DNA of 64,000 bases, from contig JAGAMG010000024.1 in assembly GCA_017624835.1 (NCBI GenBank), forward strand, positions 17,139-81,138, given 5' to 3'. Source of the DNA: Lachnospiraceae bacterium (lineage in GTDB: Bacteria > Bacillota > Clostridia > Lachnospirales > Lachnospiraceae). The notes beneath the pieces were generated by a model. The model was not told the origin of the DNA and searched no databases. It saw nothing but the letters and a program-made list of their open reading frames with translations. This document shows, in pieces, positions 27,546 to 36,074 of the stretch (the stretch's first letter is position 1; each line of letters opens with the position of its first letter). The position numbers and the translations under genes are program-made.

Positions 27546-28130
27546 ATGCCACCAAAAGCAAAAATTACAAAAGAAATGATCGTGGATGTGGCTTTTGGTA
27601 TTATTCAAAGTGATGGTGTAGATAAAGTTACTGCCCGTAATATTTCTGAGCAATTGAACTGCTCTACCCAACCGGTATTATATCATTTTGCAACCGTAGA
27701 GGATATCAAAAAGGCTGCCTATGAAAAAGCAGACGCATATCACTCAAATTATATCATGAACATGGAAAAGGACTACGAAAATCCCATGCTTACAATTGGA
27801 ATGAATTATATTCATTTTGCAATGGAGGAAAAAAATCTGTTTCGTTTTCTATTTCAATCAAATGAATTTTCAGGAGCAAGTATACCGGACTTGTTGAATT
27901 TAGAAGCATTATTACCACTCTTCACGGTTCTGCAACAGGAAGCAGATGTATCCTTGGAGGAAGCCAAGGAGATTTTTAGTACCTTGTTTATTTTTGCTCA
28001 CGGATATGCAAGTCTGTATGCAAATAATACTATGATTTATGATGAGGCCAAGATAATATCAGAATTGGAAAAAGTATTTTACGGAACACTTTATGTGATG
28101 AAAGGAGATACGGATGAAAAAAACATTTGA
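27546..28130 (+). CDS. TetR-family transcriptional regulator
   Basis: This 194-residue protein has the N-terminal helix-turn-helix of TetR regulators (IVDVAFGIIQSDGVDKVTARNISEQLNCSTQPVLYHF, about residues 12-50). A ligand-binding helical domain follows. It has a strong AGGAGG site. The downstream CPBP protease gene begins within its last 17 bp, so the pair is co-translated. A palindromic operator lies at its own promoter, consistent with autoregulation. The effector is unknown. Confidence 0.85.
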   Translation: MPPKAKITKEMIVDVAFGIIQSDGVDKVTARNISEQLNCSTQPVLYHFATVEDIKKAAYEKADAYHSNYIMNMEKDYENPMLTIGMNYIHFAMEEKNLFRFLFQSNEFSGASIPDLLNLEALLPLFTVLQQEADVSLEEAKEIFSTLFIFAHGYASLYANNTMIYDEAKIISELEKVFYGTLYVMKGDTDEKNI

Positions 28131-28809
28131 AAAGCATGAATCTTTAATCAGCATTTTATTAATCATTTTATATGTAGTAATCAATTCCTACTGTATGCAA
28201 AACTTTGGATTGGAAGACTATAGAAGCACAATTATAAATACCATTTTTTCAATCGCTTTACTGCTTTTAATAATCACGATTAAAAGAACAGCCTATTATG
28301 GATTAACCAAGGTAACTGATTATAAAAAATATTTATATTTCATTCCTTTAGTATTAATTATATCCGTTAATATATGGAACGGATTTAATATTGTCCATAC
28401 TCCAACTGAGATTCTCTTTTATATTCTATCCATGCTCAACATTGGTTTTATAGAAGAAATTATCTTTCGAGGCTTCTTGTTTAAAATGATGGCAAAGGAT
28501 AACCTTAAAAGTGCCATCATAGTAAGCTCCGTTACTTTTGGACTGGGACATATTGTCAATCTGCTTAATGGAGCAGATTTCGTTCCTACTTTATTACAGA
28601 TGTGTTATGCAATCGCTTTAGGATATCTGTTTGTCATTATATTTTATAAGAGCAAATCACTTATTCCCTGCATAATAGCACATTCTCTTATTAATTCCTT
28701 TTCAATATTTAATATTGAGAACAACGTATCTTTATACATAAGATCTGCATTTTTAATTGTTGTGCCGCTTGCTTATGCGTTCTATATAAATAAAACGATT
28801 AAAGAATAG
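28114..28809 (+). CDS. CPBP-family intramembrane metalloprotease
   Basis: This 231-residue protein has about six membrane segments and the CPBP (CAAX protease and bacteriocin-processing) motifs EEIIFRG (about residue 117), FGLGH and AHSLIN, which carry the catalytic Glu-Glu, Arg and His residues. The ATG at 28114 has AAAGGAG 7 bases upstream and overlaps the TetR gene. This family acts in membrane-protein processing and, in some Gram-positives, in bacteriocin self-immunity, but no bacteriocin gene is seen here. Confidence 0.85.
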   Translation: MKKTFEKHESLISILLIILYVVINSYCMQNFGLEDYRSTIINTIFSIALLLLIITIKRTAYYGLTKVTDYKKYLYFIPLVLIISVNIWNGFNIVHTPTEILFYILSMLNIGFIEEIIFRGFLFKMMAKDNLKSAIIVSSVTFGLGHIVNLLNGADFVPTLLQMCYAIALGYLFVIIFYKSKSLIPCIIAHSLINSFSIFNIENNVSLYIRSAFLIVVPLAYAFYINKTIKE

Positions 28810-28886
28810 AAATGCGTGAAATATAATGATATAATGGTTGTCTAAAGCGACTTATTAAAATACATAATAAACAAACGAGGCAATCC

Positions 28887-30416
28887 ATGAAAAAAACAGG
28901 ACAATTAATAGAACTCATTTCAGAAAAAGGCATAAAGGTTTTGGCAATCATCATTTTAGGATGGCTCACCTTTTGGCAGGCAATCCGTACCTTCCGCCTG
29001 CCCTTTGATTATATTGAAGAATATGTCCGGGAGTATCCCGACTCTCCTATAAAAAATCTATTATTCCTACTCTTCTGTATCATATTCTTCTTCCTGATAC
29101 AGAAGGTAATCCTTCGGGGCGATACTGCCAGACAAAAGAAAACGGTATTTGTTATTGCCCTAATTGATATTTTTATAGTTGGAATCCTTTTATCAGCCTG
29201 GGTATCCATCTGTGATATTTCACCCTATTGGGATCAGTTGGAGGTTTTGAATGCTGCCTCCGGCTTCCGCCAGGGTGACTTCGGAAATATGGAATATAAT
29301 TACTTACAGATGTATACCCAGCACTACGGACTTATCTTTTTTGAAGAATTCTTCTTAGGTATTTGGAACAATTACCGAATTTTCCAATACCTGAATGTCC
29401 TTTTCATTATGATGATAATTTTTCTGTTTTACCGGGTTACCGATTTATTTTTTGACAGCCCCAGAATCAGCCTTTATAGCTTGATGAGCGTTACCGTCTT
29501 TATTCCCATGCACGTTTACGTGGTGTATGTGTACGGTGATTTAGGTTCAATCGCATTGTGTATGCTCTGTCTTTGGGCATTATTGAAATGGAACATTACA
29601 TCAAAACTTCGATATGTTTTGATTGCTTTATTCAGTGCTTCTATTGCAACTCTAATCCGGCAAAACAGTCTGATTATTCTGTTAGCTATTTTAATTGGCA
29701 TGGTTATCCATGCTTGGAAAACCTGGAATTGGAAAAAGTTTGTTGTTGCAATTGCAGTACTTGTACTTCCTCTGCTATCCGTTCAGCTTGTGGAAGGAAT
29801 TTATGAAATCCGCTCCGGTCGTGAAATTGGTGCCGGACTTCCTGCGGTTGTGTGGTTTTCCATGGGGATTCAGCAGGATTCCAACGGTGTAGGCTTTGAT
29901 ACTGCCTATGACGAGTCTATTTGGTGGCACAGCGACTGTGACCCTGAAAAAACCGCAGAAGCTGCCATAAAGGATATTAAGCACAGGTGGGAGGAGATAA
30001 AGGGAGACCCAGCCCTAATCAGAGAATTAATCCGCTATAAGGCATTGGAGCAATGGATCGAACCCACCTTTACCAGCTTTACCATGACCGGCAAATTTGA
30101 AGAGCCTGCCAATGCAGTGGTAGAAACCCTTTATTTTGGAACTTTGCCGGACTATATTTGCCGCTTTATGAATTTTTATCTTTTTGTAATCTATGCATGT
30201 GCTTTCCTATGGGCTATTAGGGGCGTGTTCCGTAAGGAGGGAATGCTTACTTCTATTATGTTAATTGCCTTTGTAGGCGGTTTCCTGTTTGGTATGATAT
30301 GGGAAGCCAAGGGACGCTATATGATGCCCTATGCCATGATGCTGATACCCTATATGGCGTGCGGTTTATCACAAACGCAGGAAAAGCTACTTTCCCTTTT
30401 TCAAAAAGGAAAGTAG
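28887..30416 (+). CDS. GT-C-like multipass membrane glycosyltransferase, copy 1
   Basis: This 509-residue protein has about ten to twelve hydrophobic segments and the general layout of GT39/ArnT-type (GT-C) transferases. The first extracellular loop carries acidic residues (CDISPYWDQLEVLNAASGF, about residues 110-128), as expected for a lipid-linked sugar donor. A paralogue of 510 residues is encoded on the opposite strand and the two converge. Shared features are the N-terminal EKGxKVxA segment, the EYNYLQ/EYNYIQ region and the C-terminal QEKLLS. Its last codons form one arm of the palindrome at 30378-30425. Donor and acceptor are unknown. Confidence 0.7.
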   Translation: MKKTGQLIELISEKGIKVLAIIILGWLTFWQAIRTFRLPFDYIEEYVREYPDSPIKNLLFLLFCIIFFFLIQKVILRGDTARQKKTVFVIALIDIFIVGILLSAWVSICDISPYWDQLEVLNAASGFRQGDFGNMEYNYLQMYTQHYGLIFFEEFFLGIWNNYRIFQYLNVLFIMMIIFLFYRVTDLFFDSPRISLYSLMSVTVFIPMHVYVVYVYGDLGSIALCMLCLWALLKWNITSKLRYVLIALFSASIATLIRQNSLIILLAILIGMVIHAWKTWNWKKFVVAIAVLVLPLLSVQLVEGIYEIRSGREIGAGLPAVVWFSMGIQQDSNGVGFDTAYDESIWWHSDCDPEKTAEAAIKDIKHRWEEIKGDPALIRELIRYKALEQWIEPTFTSFTMTGKFEEPANAVVETLYFGTLPDYICRFMNFYLFVIYACAFLWAIRGVFRKEGMLTSIMLIAFVGGFLFGMIWEAKGRYMMPYAMMLIPYMACGLSQTQEKLLSLFQKGK

Positions 30417-30425
30417 CTTTTCCTG
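30378..30425. terminator. palindromic bidirectional terminator inside both coding ends
   Basis: An 18-bp perfect inverted repeat (arms 30378-30395 and 30408-30425) is extended by a T5/A5 pair around the centre. Its two arms encode the C-terminal Gln-Glu-Lys-Leu-Leu-Ser stretch and the stop codons of the two convergent paralogues (plus-strand stop at 30414-30416, minus-strand stop at 30387-30389). The palindrome is likely to serve as terminator for both genes. Confidence 0.75.
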
Positions 30426-31919
30426 TATTACCCATACCCCATATGCCATATAGGGTATCATGCAAATCACATATCCAAACACATATCTGCTTTTTGTTTC
30501 CCAGATAATACTGAACAAAATTCCTCCTACCACAATTACCAGAGGTAATAGCTGCCAAATATGATTCCGCTTCCTAATACTCATTATTAGGAACAAAAGC
30601 ACCCCAAAGTAAATTACAAAGGCATAGTAATTTTGAAGATTTACAAGCATTCCCTGTAAACCGCCTTTATAAACTGCTTCCACCAGTCCCGTCACATCCT
30701 TGGAATCATCAAAGGTAAGTGTCATGCTTCCATAGGTGGTTTCTCCCCATTGCTCCAGCATTTTATTTTTATAAAAATCCTGTGCCATAGCCGGGTCTTC
30801 TGCAAATTCCTGTAGTCTTGCCTTGATATCCACCAGCGCATATTCCGTTGCCTTTTGGGCATCATTTCCCGCCGCCCAAAAGATGGACTCATTATAAGCA
30901 TTATACACACCATGACCGCCCCAATTACCCTGCATTCCCATTCCTACCCAAAGAATTGCCGGCATGGAGTCACCAAGTTCTATTCCTGAGCGTTTCTCAT
31001 AAATGGTAGGAATTATCTGCATACTGCCAAACATTACAGCAGTTACCAAGGCTCCAATTAAAATCGCTCGCCATTCCCATTCTCTCCAGGCATAAATCGC
31101 CAAACAGATAAAGATTGCCACCACTATAATCAGGGTATTCTTTCTGGCCAATGCAGCTATCGTCAGCGCCAGCACTATGATTGGAATATAACGCTTCTGC
31201 TTGGTATCACACCAGTTAAGCAGCGCCCAGATAGCTACAAGACTTAATGCAATGGAACAGATATCCCCATACACCAAATTCACATACAGATGCATGGGCA
31301 GAAATCCCGCCACAGTTACCAGACAGTAAAAATTTACAATCTGATTCTGAAATAATTTATCCGTAATCCGATACAAAAAGAATACAATTGCCATAATAAA
31401 GATTACATTTAAGTACTGGAATACACGATAATCGCCACCGATTCTCAGTACCAGTTCCTCCAAAAACACCAAATTTAACTGCTGCTGAAAGCCCTGTATG
31501 TAATTGTATTCCATATGGGAGTAATCTCCCTCTAAAAAACTTAAGGTAGTTTGATACACCTGCTGTGCATCTCTGCTTTGCCTAAATTGGGTAACTGTAA
31601 CCCACGTAGTTAAAGTTATTCCTACCATAAGAGTTTCCGCAATTGCAAAGTACCGGACAATTTTTTTCTTTTGTTCTTCGTTCTTATTCCTAAACAATAC
31701 CCATGACAATACTCCATATAATACAAATATTGCTAAAAATACAAGCACATTTTTAATCACACTGTCCTCATAAACAGTTAAAATTTCCTCCGAGTAATCC
31801 AAGGGATAACAGCAAGTATAAGCAGCCGTCCACCAGGTAATTACTGCCATTAAGATAAAAGCAATTACCTTTACACCTTTTTCACTTATATTTTCTATGA
31901 TAATACCTGCTTTTTTCAT
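30387..31919 (-). CDS. GT-C-like multipass membrane glycosyltransferase, copy 2
   Basis: This 510-residue paralogue of the plus-strand neighbour keeps the same domain layout: a short cytoplasmic N-terminus, about ten to twelve membrane segments, and the acidic loop with Gln/Glu/Asp residues (TQFRQSRDAQQVYQTTLSFLE). LWVGMGMQGNWGGHGVYNAYNE corresponds to the region WFSMGIQQDSNGVGFDTAYDE of copy 1. The two genes meet tail to tail with a 30-bp overlap. An origin by inverted duplication is inferred from this symmetry. The substrate is unknown. Confidence 0.7.
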   Translation of the reverse strand: MKKAGIIIENISEKGVKVIAFILMAVITWWTAAYTCCYPLDYSEEILTVYEDSVIKNVLVFLAIFVLYGVLSWVLFRNKNEEQKKKIVRYFAIAETLMVGITLTTWVTVTQFRQSRDAQQVYQTTLSFLEGDYSHMEYNYIQGFQQQLNLVFLEELVLRIGGDYRVFQYLNVIFIMAIVFFLYRITDKLFQNQIVNFYCLVTVAGFLPMHLYVNLVYGDICSIALSLVAIWALLNWCDTKQKRYIPIIVLALTIAALARKNTLIIVVAIFICLAIYAWREWEWRAILIGALVTAVMFGSMQIIPTIYEKRSGIELGDSMPAILWVGMGMQGNWGGHGVYNAYNESIFWAAGNDAQKATEYALVDIKARLQEFAEDPAMAQDFYKNKMLEQWGETTYGSMTLTFDDSKDVTGLVEAVYKGGLQGMLVNLQNYYAFVIYFGVLLFLIMSIRKRNHIWQLLPLVIVVGGILFSIIWETKSRYVFGYVICMIPYMAYGVWVIQEKLLSFLKKGK

Positions 31920-32034
31920 TTTTGTCCCTACTTTTTTCTACTTTTCTTTTTGTTTTTCATACTTCTACTTTTCTGTCAAGCTTCTCTTACAAAGACCTTA
32001 TTATCCTATCATATTTTCCCTCTTTTGTCACATT

Positions 32035-32077
32035 AAAAAATGCCCCACCCACCCCCAAGGGCGGATGAGACATTTTC
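32035..32077 (-). terminator. terminator at the end of the kdu operon
   Basis: On the minus strand two GC-rich arms (AAAATGTCTC... and ...GTGGGGCATTTT) pair with several G-T wobbles around a short loop and end in a T run. It lies about 30 bp past the kdgK stop codon. Confidence 0.65.
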
Positions 32078-32103
32078 TTTTTATTTTTATTCTACAGAAA
32101 CAA

Positions 32104-33135
32104 TTATCTCTGTACACGTCCGGAAGCGTCACCGCCAGCCAGAGTCTCAACTTCTTTTCTGGATACCAGGTTGAAGTCGCCGGGGATGGTGTGCTTTAAT
32201 GCAGAAGCAGCTACACCATACTCAAGAGCATCCTTGAAGTTCTTGCCATCAAGCATACCGCAGATAACACCACCAGCGAAGGAGTCACCACCACCTACAC
32301 GGTCAACGATAGGATGAATGCTGTACTCTTTGGAGTGATAGAATTCCTTGGTATCTCTGGAGTAGATACATGCAGACCAACCGTTATCGGAAGCGGAACG
32401 GCTTACACGTAAGGAAGATACACAGTACTCGAAGTTGAACTTCTCTACCATCTGCTCAAAGATGGACTTGTAACCAGCAAGCTCAAGCTCACCACTGGTA
32501 ACATCGGTATCGCCGGGCTTGAAGCCAAGTACTAACTCAGCATCTTCCTCATTACCGATACATACATCAACGTACTGCATCAGGTTGGTCATAACCTTCT
32601 GTGCCTTCTCGGAAGACCACAGTTTCTTACGGAAGTTAAGGTCTACAGAAACCTTTACGCCGTGCTTCTTAGCTGCCTTTAAAGCTTCCTCGGTAAGAAC
32701 TGCTGCGCTGTCAGATACAGCGGGAGTAATACCGGTGAAGTGGAACCAGTCTGCACCTTCGAAGATAGCATCGAAATCAAAATCTGCTGCAGTTGCAGTA
32801 GAGATAGAGGAATGAGCTCTATCATAAACAACCTTGGAAGGTCTCATGGAAGAACCGGACTCAAGGAAGTAGATACCAAGTCTCTCACCACATTTAGCGA
32901 TGTTCTTGGTTCCTACATTGTATTTTCTCAAAGCAGCTACTGCACACTCACCGATTTCGTTGTTAGGAACTGCAGTAACGAATTCAGCGTCATGTCCATA
33001 GTTTGCAAGAGATACTGCAACGTTAGCTTCACCGCCGCCGTAGCATACATCAAACTCGTCTGCCTGGATAAATTTCTCATTGTTGGGGGTGGATAATCTA
33101 AGCATGATTTCACCCATGGTAATAACTTTTGCCAT
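32104..33135 (-). CDS. kdgK: 2-keto-3-deoxygluconate kinase (PfkB family)
   Basis: KdgK phosphorylates 2-keto-3-deoxygluconate to KDPG. The 343-residue protein has the PfkB motifs: substrate-binding GGGEANVAVSLANYG near residue 35 and the anion-hole DRVGGGDSFAGGVI near residue 285. It lies downstream of eda, whose aldolase uses its product, and in the same operon as kduI and kduD. The order kduI-kduD-rpiB-eda-kdgK gives the assignment strong support. Confidence 0.88.
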   Translation of the reverse strand: MAKVITMGEIMLRLSTPNNEKFIQADEFDVCYGGGEANVAVSLANYGHDAEFVTAVPNNEIGECAVAALRKYNVGTKNIAKCGERLGIYFLESGSSMRPSKVVYDRAHSSISTATAADFDFDAIFEGADWFHFTGITPAVSDSAAVLTEEALKAAKKHGVKVSVDLNFRKKLWSSEKAQKVMTNLMQYVDVCIGNEEDAELVLGFKPGDTDVTSGELELAGYKSIFEQMVEKFNFEYCVSSLRVSRSASDNGWSACIYSRDTKEFYHSKEYSIHPIVDRVGGGDSFAGGVICGMLDGKNFKDALEYGVAASALKHTIPGDFNLVSRKEVETLAGGDASGRVQR

Positions 33136-33180
33136 TTTAATAAATTCCTTTCGTTTTTAATATTTTTTCGTCTTCTCGAC

Positions 33181-33327
33181 GCGGGCACTCGCATACTTCT
33201 TTTTGTTCATGTCATACATGCACAAAAGTATGCTCGTGATACGTTGCTGTCGCAACTAGGTATAAAAGTATATATCTGCATGCTCTTGCAAGCAAGGCAT
33301 GAAGATAATACTTTCATACCTGCCCGC
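33181..33327. repeat. multibranched stem-loop element between eda and kdgK
   Basis: An outer stem (GCGGGCA at 33181-33187 with TGCCCGC at 33321-33327) encloses three hairpins: one built from CGCATACTTC and CATACTTTTG-type arms, a GTTGC/GCAAC hairpin, and a long one from GGTATAAAAGTATA and TACTTTCATACC arms. The arrangement is like a cloverleaf. It fills most of the 209-bp gap inside the kdu operon. Confidence 0.6.
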
Positions 33328-33344
33328 TACAAGCTTATGCGCTT

Positions 33345-34310
33345 CTATTTCTGTACCAAATGTACTGCAAATCCGCCGATTTCTTCCTGAAGATAGATAG
33401 CCTTCAAAGCACCCTTTGCATCTCTCTTAGCAGATTCCTCGTTGAACTCAACACCAAGAACAGTGCTTAAGTAGTTAACTGCTCTCTCAATGTAGTTGGT
33501 TCTGATAGCGATGTGACCATTCTTACCAAGGTAAGGAGTCTTCATAACTTCAAGTGCGGTACCGGCGAAGATGGAGCTGTTGCCAACCTTTGCAGGCATA
33601 CCAAAGATAAATGCAAAACGGTTAGCAGCCTTAAGAGCCTCTTCCTCGTTCTCTGCATTTACACCAACATGAGCTAATTCAAAGCCAAGCATGGTCTGAA
33701 CTGCTTCTCTGGTTAACTGCTCAATCTTGTCCCACTCACCGGCATTGATTAAGTCGCCGGGAACCATCCAGGAACCACCACAAGCGATAATCTTGGGGAA
33801 GTCAAGGTAAGAAGTAAGATTCTTAGCACTAACACCACCGGTAGGCATAAACTTCATGTTTACATAAGGAGCTGCCATAGCCTTAATCTTTGCAAGACCA
33901 CCGGACTGCTCAGCAGGGAAGAACTTAACAACATCAAGACCAAGCTCAATAGCCTGCTCGATATCGCTGGGGCTGGAAGTACCGGGAGTAATAGGTACAT
34001 TCTTCTCGATACAATATTTAACAGTCTTAGGATTTAAACCGGGGCTAACGATGAATTTAGCACCAGCCTCTACTGCTGCATCAACCTGTGCTGCATTTAA
34101 AACAGTTCCTGCACCTACACACATGTTAGGGAAGTTATCGGTCATAATCTTGATAGCTTCTGCTGCTGCATCTGTACGGAAGGTTACCTCTGCACAAGGA
34201 AGACCACCTGCACATAATGCCTTTGCCAAAGGAAGTGCATCCTCTGCTCTGTCAATTTTTACAACCGGTACAATACCGATTTTGCTGATTTGCTCTAATA
34301 CTGCGTTCAT
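33345..34310 (-). CDS. eda: KDPG aldolase fused to a VOC-like domain
   Basis: Residues 1-205 are a KDPG/KHG aldolase: GIVPVVKID, EVTFRTDAA, GAGTVLNAAQVD, the Schiff-base Lys in VVKFFPAEQSGG and FMPTGGVSAKNL. Residues 215-321 form a second domain (FELAHVGVN, IFGMPAKVGNSSIFAG, HIAIRTNYIERAVNYL) of the VOC/glyoxalase-like type. The start MNAVLEQ at 34310 follows AGAGG; an upstream in-frame ATG at 34328 lacks such a site. The fused form is common in Lachnospiraceae; the VOC part has no assigned activity. It cleaves KDPG to pyruvate and glyceraldehyde-3-phosphate. Confidence 0.88.
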   Translation of the reverse strand: MNAVLEQISKIGIVPVVKIDRAEDALPLAKALCAGGLPCAEVTFRTDAAAEAIKIMTDNFPNMCVGAGTVLNAAQVDAAVEAGAKFIVSPGLNPKTVKYCIEKNVPITPGTSSPSDIEQAIELGLDVVKFFPAEQSGGLAKIKAMAAPYVNMKFMPTGGVSAKNLTSYLDFPKIIACGGSWMVPGDLINAGEWDKIEQLTREAVQTMLGFELAHVGVNAENEEEALKAANRFAFIFGMPAKVGNSSIFAGTALEVMKTPYLGKNGHIAIRTNYIERAVNYLSTVLGVEFNEESAKRDAKGALKAIYLQEEIGGFAVHLVQK

Positions 34311-34354
34311 TTTTTCCTCTTTCTGCATGATTTCACATGCTTTTATATAATTCC

Positions 34355-34438
34355 GAAGAATCGCTGCGCGATTCTTCTCGACGAAACTTAGAAAATCTTA
34401 GATGCAGTATTATAGCATCTTAGATTTTCTTTTCGTCG
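34355..34438. repeat. double-hairpin intercistronic element (family copy 1)
   Basis: Hairpin one is GAAGAATCGC with GCGATTCTTC (34355-34377). Hairpin two has arms beginning CGACGAAA and ending TTTCGTCG with inner CTTAGATGC/GCATCTTAG (34379-34438). It lies between rpiB and eda. The same layout, with related sequences, recurs at 54434-54517 in the BMC operon. Confidence 0.65.
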
Positions 34439-34440
34439 TT

Positions 34441-35079
34441 TTACGCCAATAATTCTCTTACGGCCTCTGCAATAGCATCATCCTTGCAGTTTGCAAAGAA
34501 GTATTCCTGGAACTTAGCACCGGACAAAGCACCCTTTGCCAAATCCTGGTCAATGTTCTTCAGAATAGTAACCATATCTACATGGGTTACTTCTTTTACC
34601 TTATCCAGAATCTTCTTGTTGCGCTGTTCAGGTTCAACTCTCTCCTTAGGATATCCGCCGCCACCGGGAGCACAGAATAATTTCTCGAAGGTATACTCAA
34701 GATTTAATTCTCCACCCCAGCCGAAGCCCTGTGCAAAAGGAAGTGCTACACAGTTACCATCGTTTACCTGAGAGAACAGATATGCATCCAGGGGAGAGGT
34801 TACATGTCCGCACAATACCTTGGGGAAGGAGTTGCAAGCAAGCATAGCACCCTCACCGGTACCACAACCGGTAATTACAAAGTCAGCTGCACCGGAGTTA
34901 ATCAGAACTGCTGCCAGAATACCGTTCTGTACATAGGTCAGGGAATTGGAATCCTCAGCACCGTACATACCGTAATTAAACACCTCATGTCCCATGGGCT
35001 CTACTACTTTTTTTAGGGTAGCACAGATTAATTCATTCTTTGCTGCCTGACTGTTTTCATTAATTAAAGCGATTTTCAT
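34441..35079 (-). CDS. RpiB/LacAB-family sugar isomerase (DhuI-like)
   Basis: This 212-residue protein belongs to the RpiB/LacA/LacB fold: MKIALINENSQAAKN, FNYGMYGAED, ITGCGTGEGAMLACNSFP (the conserved GTGxG loop near residue 72) and GHVTSPLDAYLFSQVND. In this operon the best fit is the isomerase for 4-deoxy-5-threo-hexosulose-uronate described as DhuI in streptococci, which belongs to the same fold. Because kduI, which does the same reaction, is also present, an alternative substrate is possible. It lies between kduD and eda. Confidence 0.75.
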   Translation of the reverse strand: MKIALINENSQAAKNELICATLKKVVEPMGHEVFNYGMYGAEDSNSLTYVQNGILAAVLINSGAADFVITGCGTGEGAMLACNSFPKVLCGHVTSPLDAYLFSQVNDGNCVALPFAQGFGWGGELNLEYTFEKLFCAPGGGGYPKERVEPEQRNKKILDKVKEVTHVDMVTILKNIDQDLAKGALSGAKFQEYFFANCKDDAIAEAVRELLA

Positions 35080-35146
35080 GAAAATAACGCTGCCTTTCTG
35101 CCTCTAAAAAGGCTATTTATAAGTATGATACATTAAACGCCACAAT

Positions 35147-35179
35147 AGTCAGCCACCAAAAATCTTTTGGTGACTGACT
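35147..35179. repeat. stem-loop in the rpiB-kduD gap
   Basis: AGTCAGCCACCAAAA and TTTTGGTGACTGACT form a 15-bp imperfect stem with one mismatch and a 3-nt loop. There is no strong T run, so it is more likely a processing or stabilising stem than a terminator. It is one of three stem-loops in the gaps of this operon. Confidence 0.6.
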
Positions 35180-35219
35180 TGTGTATGCATTTCTTATTTT
35201 TAATTCTATACGTCAGTTA

Positions 35220-36023
35220 TTAGCTGGGCTGCTTACCGATGTATGCAAGGATACCACCGTCAACATAGAGAATATGTCCGTTTACACCGTTAGAAGCTTC
35301 GGAAGCAAGGAATACTGCAGGTCCGGTAAGCTCTTCAGGCTGTAACCATCTGTTAGCAGGAGTCTTAGCACAGATGAACTGATCGAAAGGATGTCTGCTT
35401 CCATCAGGCTGAACCTCACGAAGAGGAGCGGTCTGAGGAGTCTCAATGTAACCGGGTCCAAGGCCGTTACACTGAATGTTGTACTGACCATATTCGGAAC
35501 AGATATTTCTGGTGAGCATCTTTAAGCCACCCTTTGCAGCTGCGTATGCAGATACAGTCTCACGACCAAGCTCGGACATCATGGAGCAGATGTTGATAAT
35601 CTTACCAGCACCCTTCTTCATCATAGAAGGAATAACAGCCTTAGCCATGATGAAAGGTCCGTTCAAGTCGATATCGATAACCTGTCTGAACTGAGCAGCG
35701 GTCATCTCATGCATAGGAATTCTCTTAATGATACCTGCGTTGTTAACAAGGATATCAATTACACCAACTTCCTTTTCAATCTGTGCAACCATATCGTTAA
35801 CTGCATCCTCATTGGTTACGTCACAAACATAACCGTGAGCCTTGATGCCTTTTTCAGCGTATGCTGCAAGTCCCTTATCAACCAGCTCCTGATTGATATC
35901 GTTGAAGCAGATGGTTGCTCCGTTCTCTGCATATGCAGAAGCGATAGCAAAACCAATACCATAGGATGCACCGGTAACAAGTGCTACTTTACCCTCAAGT
36001 GAGAAGTTTGTAAAATTAGACAT
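35220..36023 (-). CDS. kduD: 2-dehydro-3-deoxy-D-gluconate 5-dehydrogenase (SDR)
   Basis: This 267-residue short-chain dehydrogenase reduces 2,5-diketo-3-deoxygluconate to 2-keto-3-deoxygluconate. It has GASYGIGFAIA (nucleotide binding), NNAGI, the catalytic Ser in NICSMMSELGRETVSAYAAAKGG with Tyr-x3-Lys (YAAAK). NGLGPGYIET and PANRWLQPEELTGPAVFLASEAS are usual for KduD/gluconate 5-dehydrogenases. It is 51 bp downstream of kduI. Confidence 0.9.
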   Translation of the reverse strand: MSNFTNFSLEGKVALVTGASYGIGFAIASAYAENGATICFNDINQELVDKGLAAYAEKGIKAHGYVCDVTNEDAVNDMVAQIEKEVGVIDILVNNAGIIKRIPMHEMTAAQFRQVIDIDLNGPFIMAKAVIPSMMKKGAGKIINICSMMSELGRETVSAYAAAKGGLKMLTRNICSEYGQYNIQCNGLGPGYIETPQTAPLREVQPDGSRHPFDQFICAKTPANRWLQPEELTGPAVFLASEASNGVNGHILYVDGGILAYIGKQPS

Positions 36024-36074
36024 TTCTTTATCTCCTTTTCTTTATATATTATGTTTTGTATATTATGTTTTTAA

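Noticed and set aside
28114-28809. TetR-CPBP pair as a bacteriocin immunity locus
   Set aside because: No small secreted peptide gene with a leader motif lies within several kilobases.
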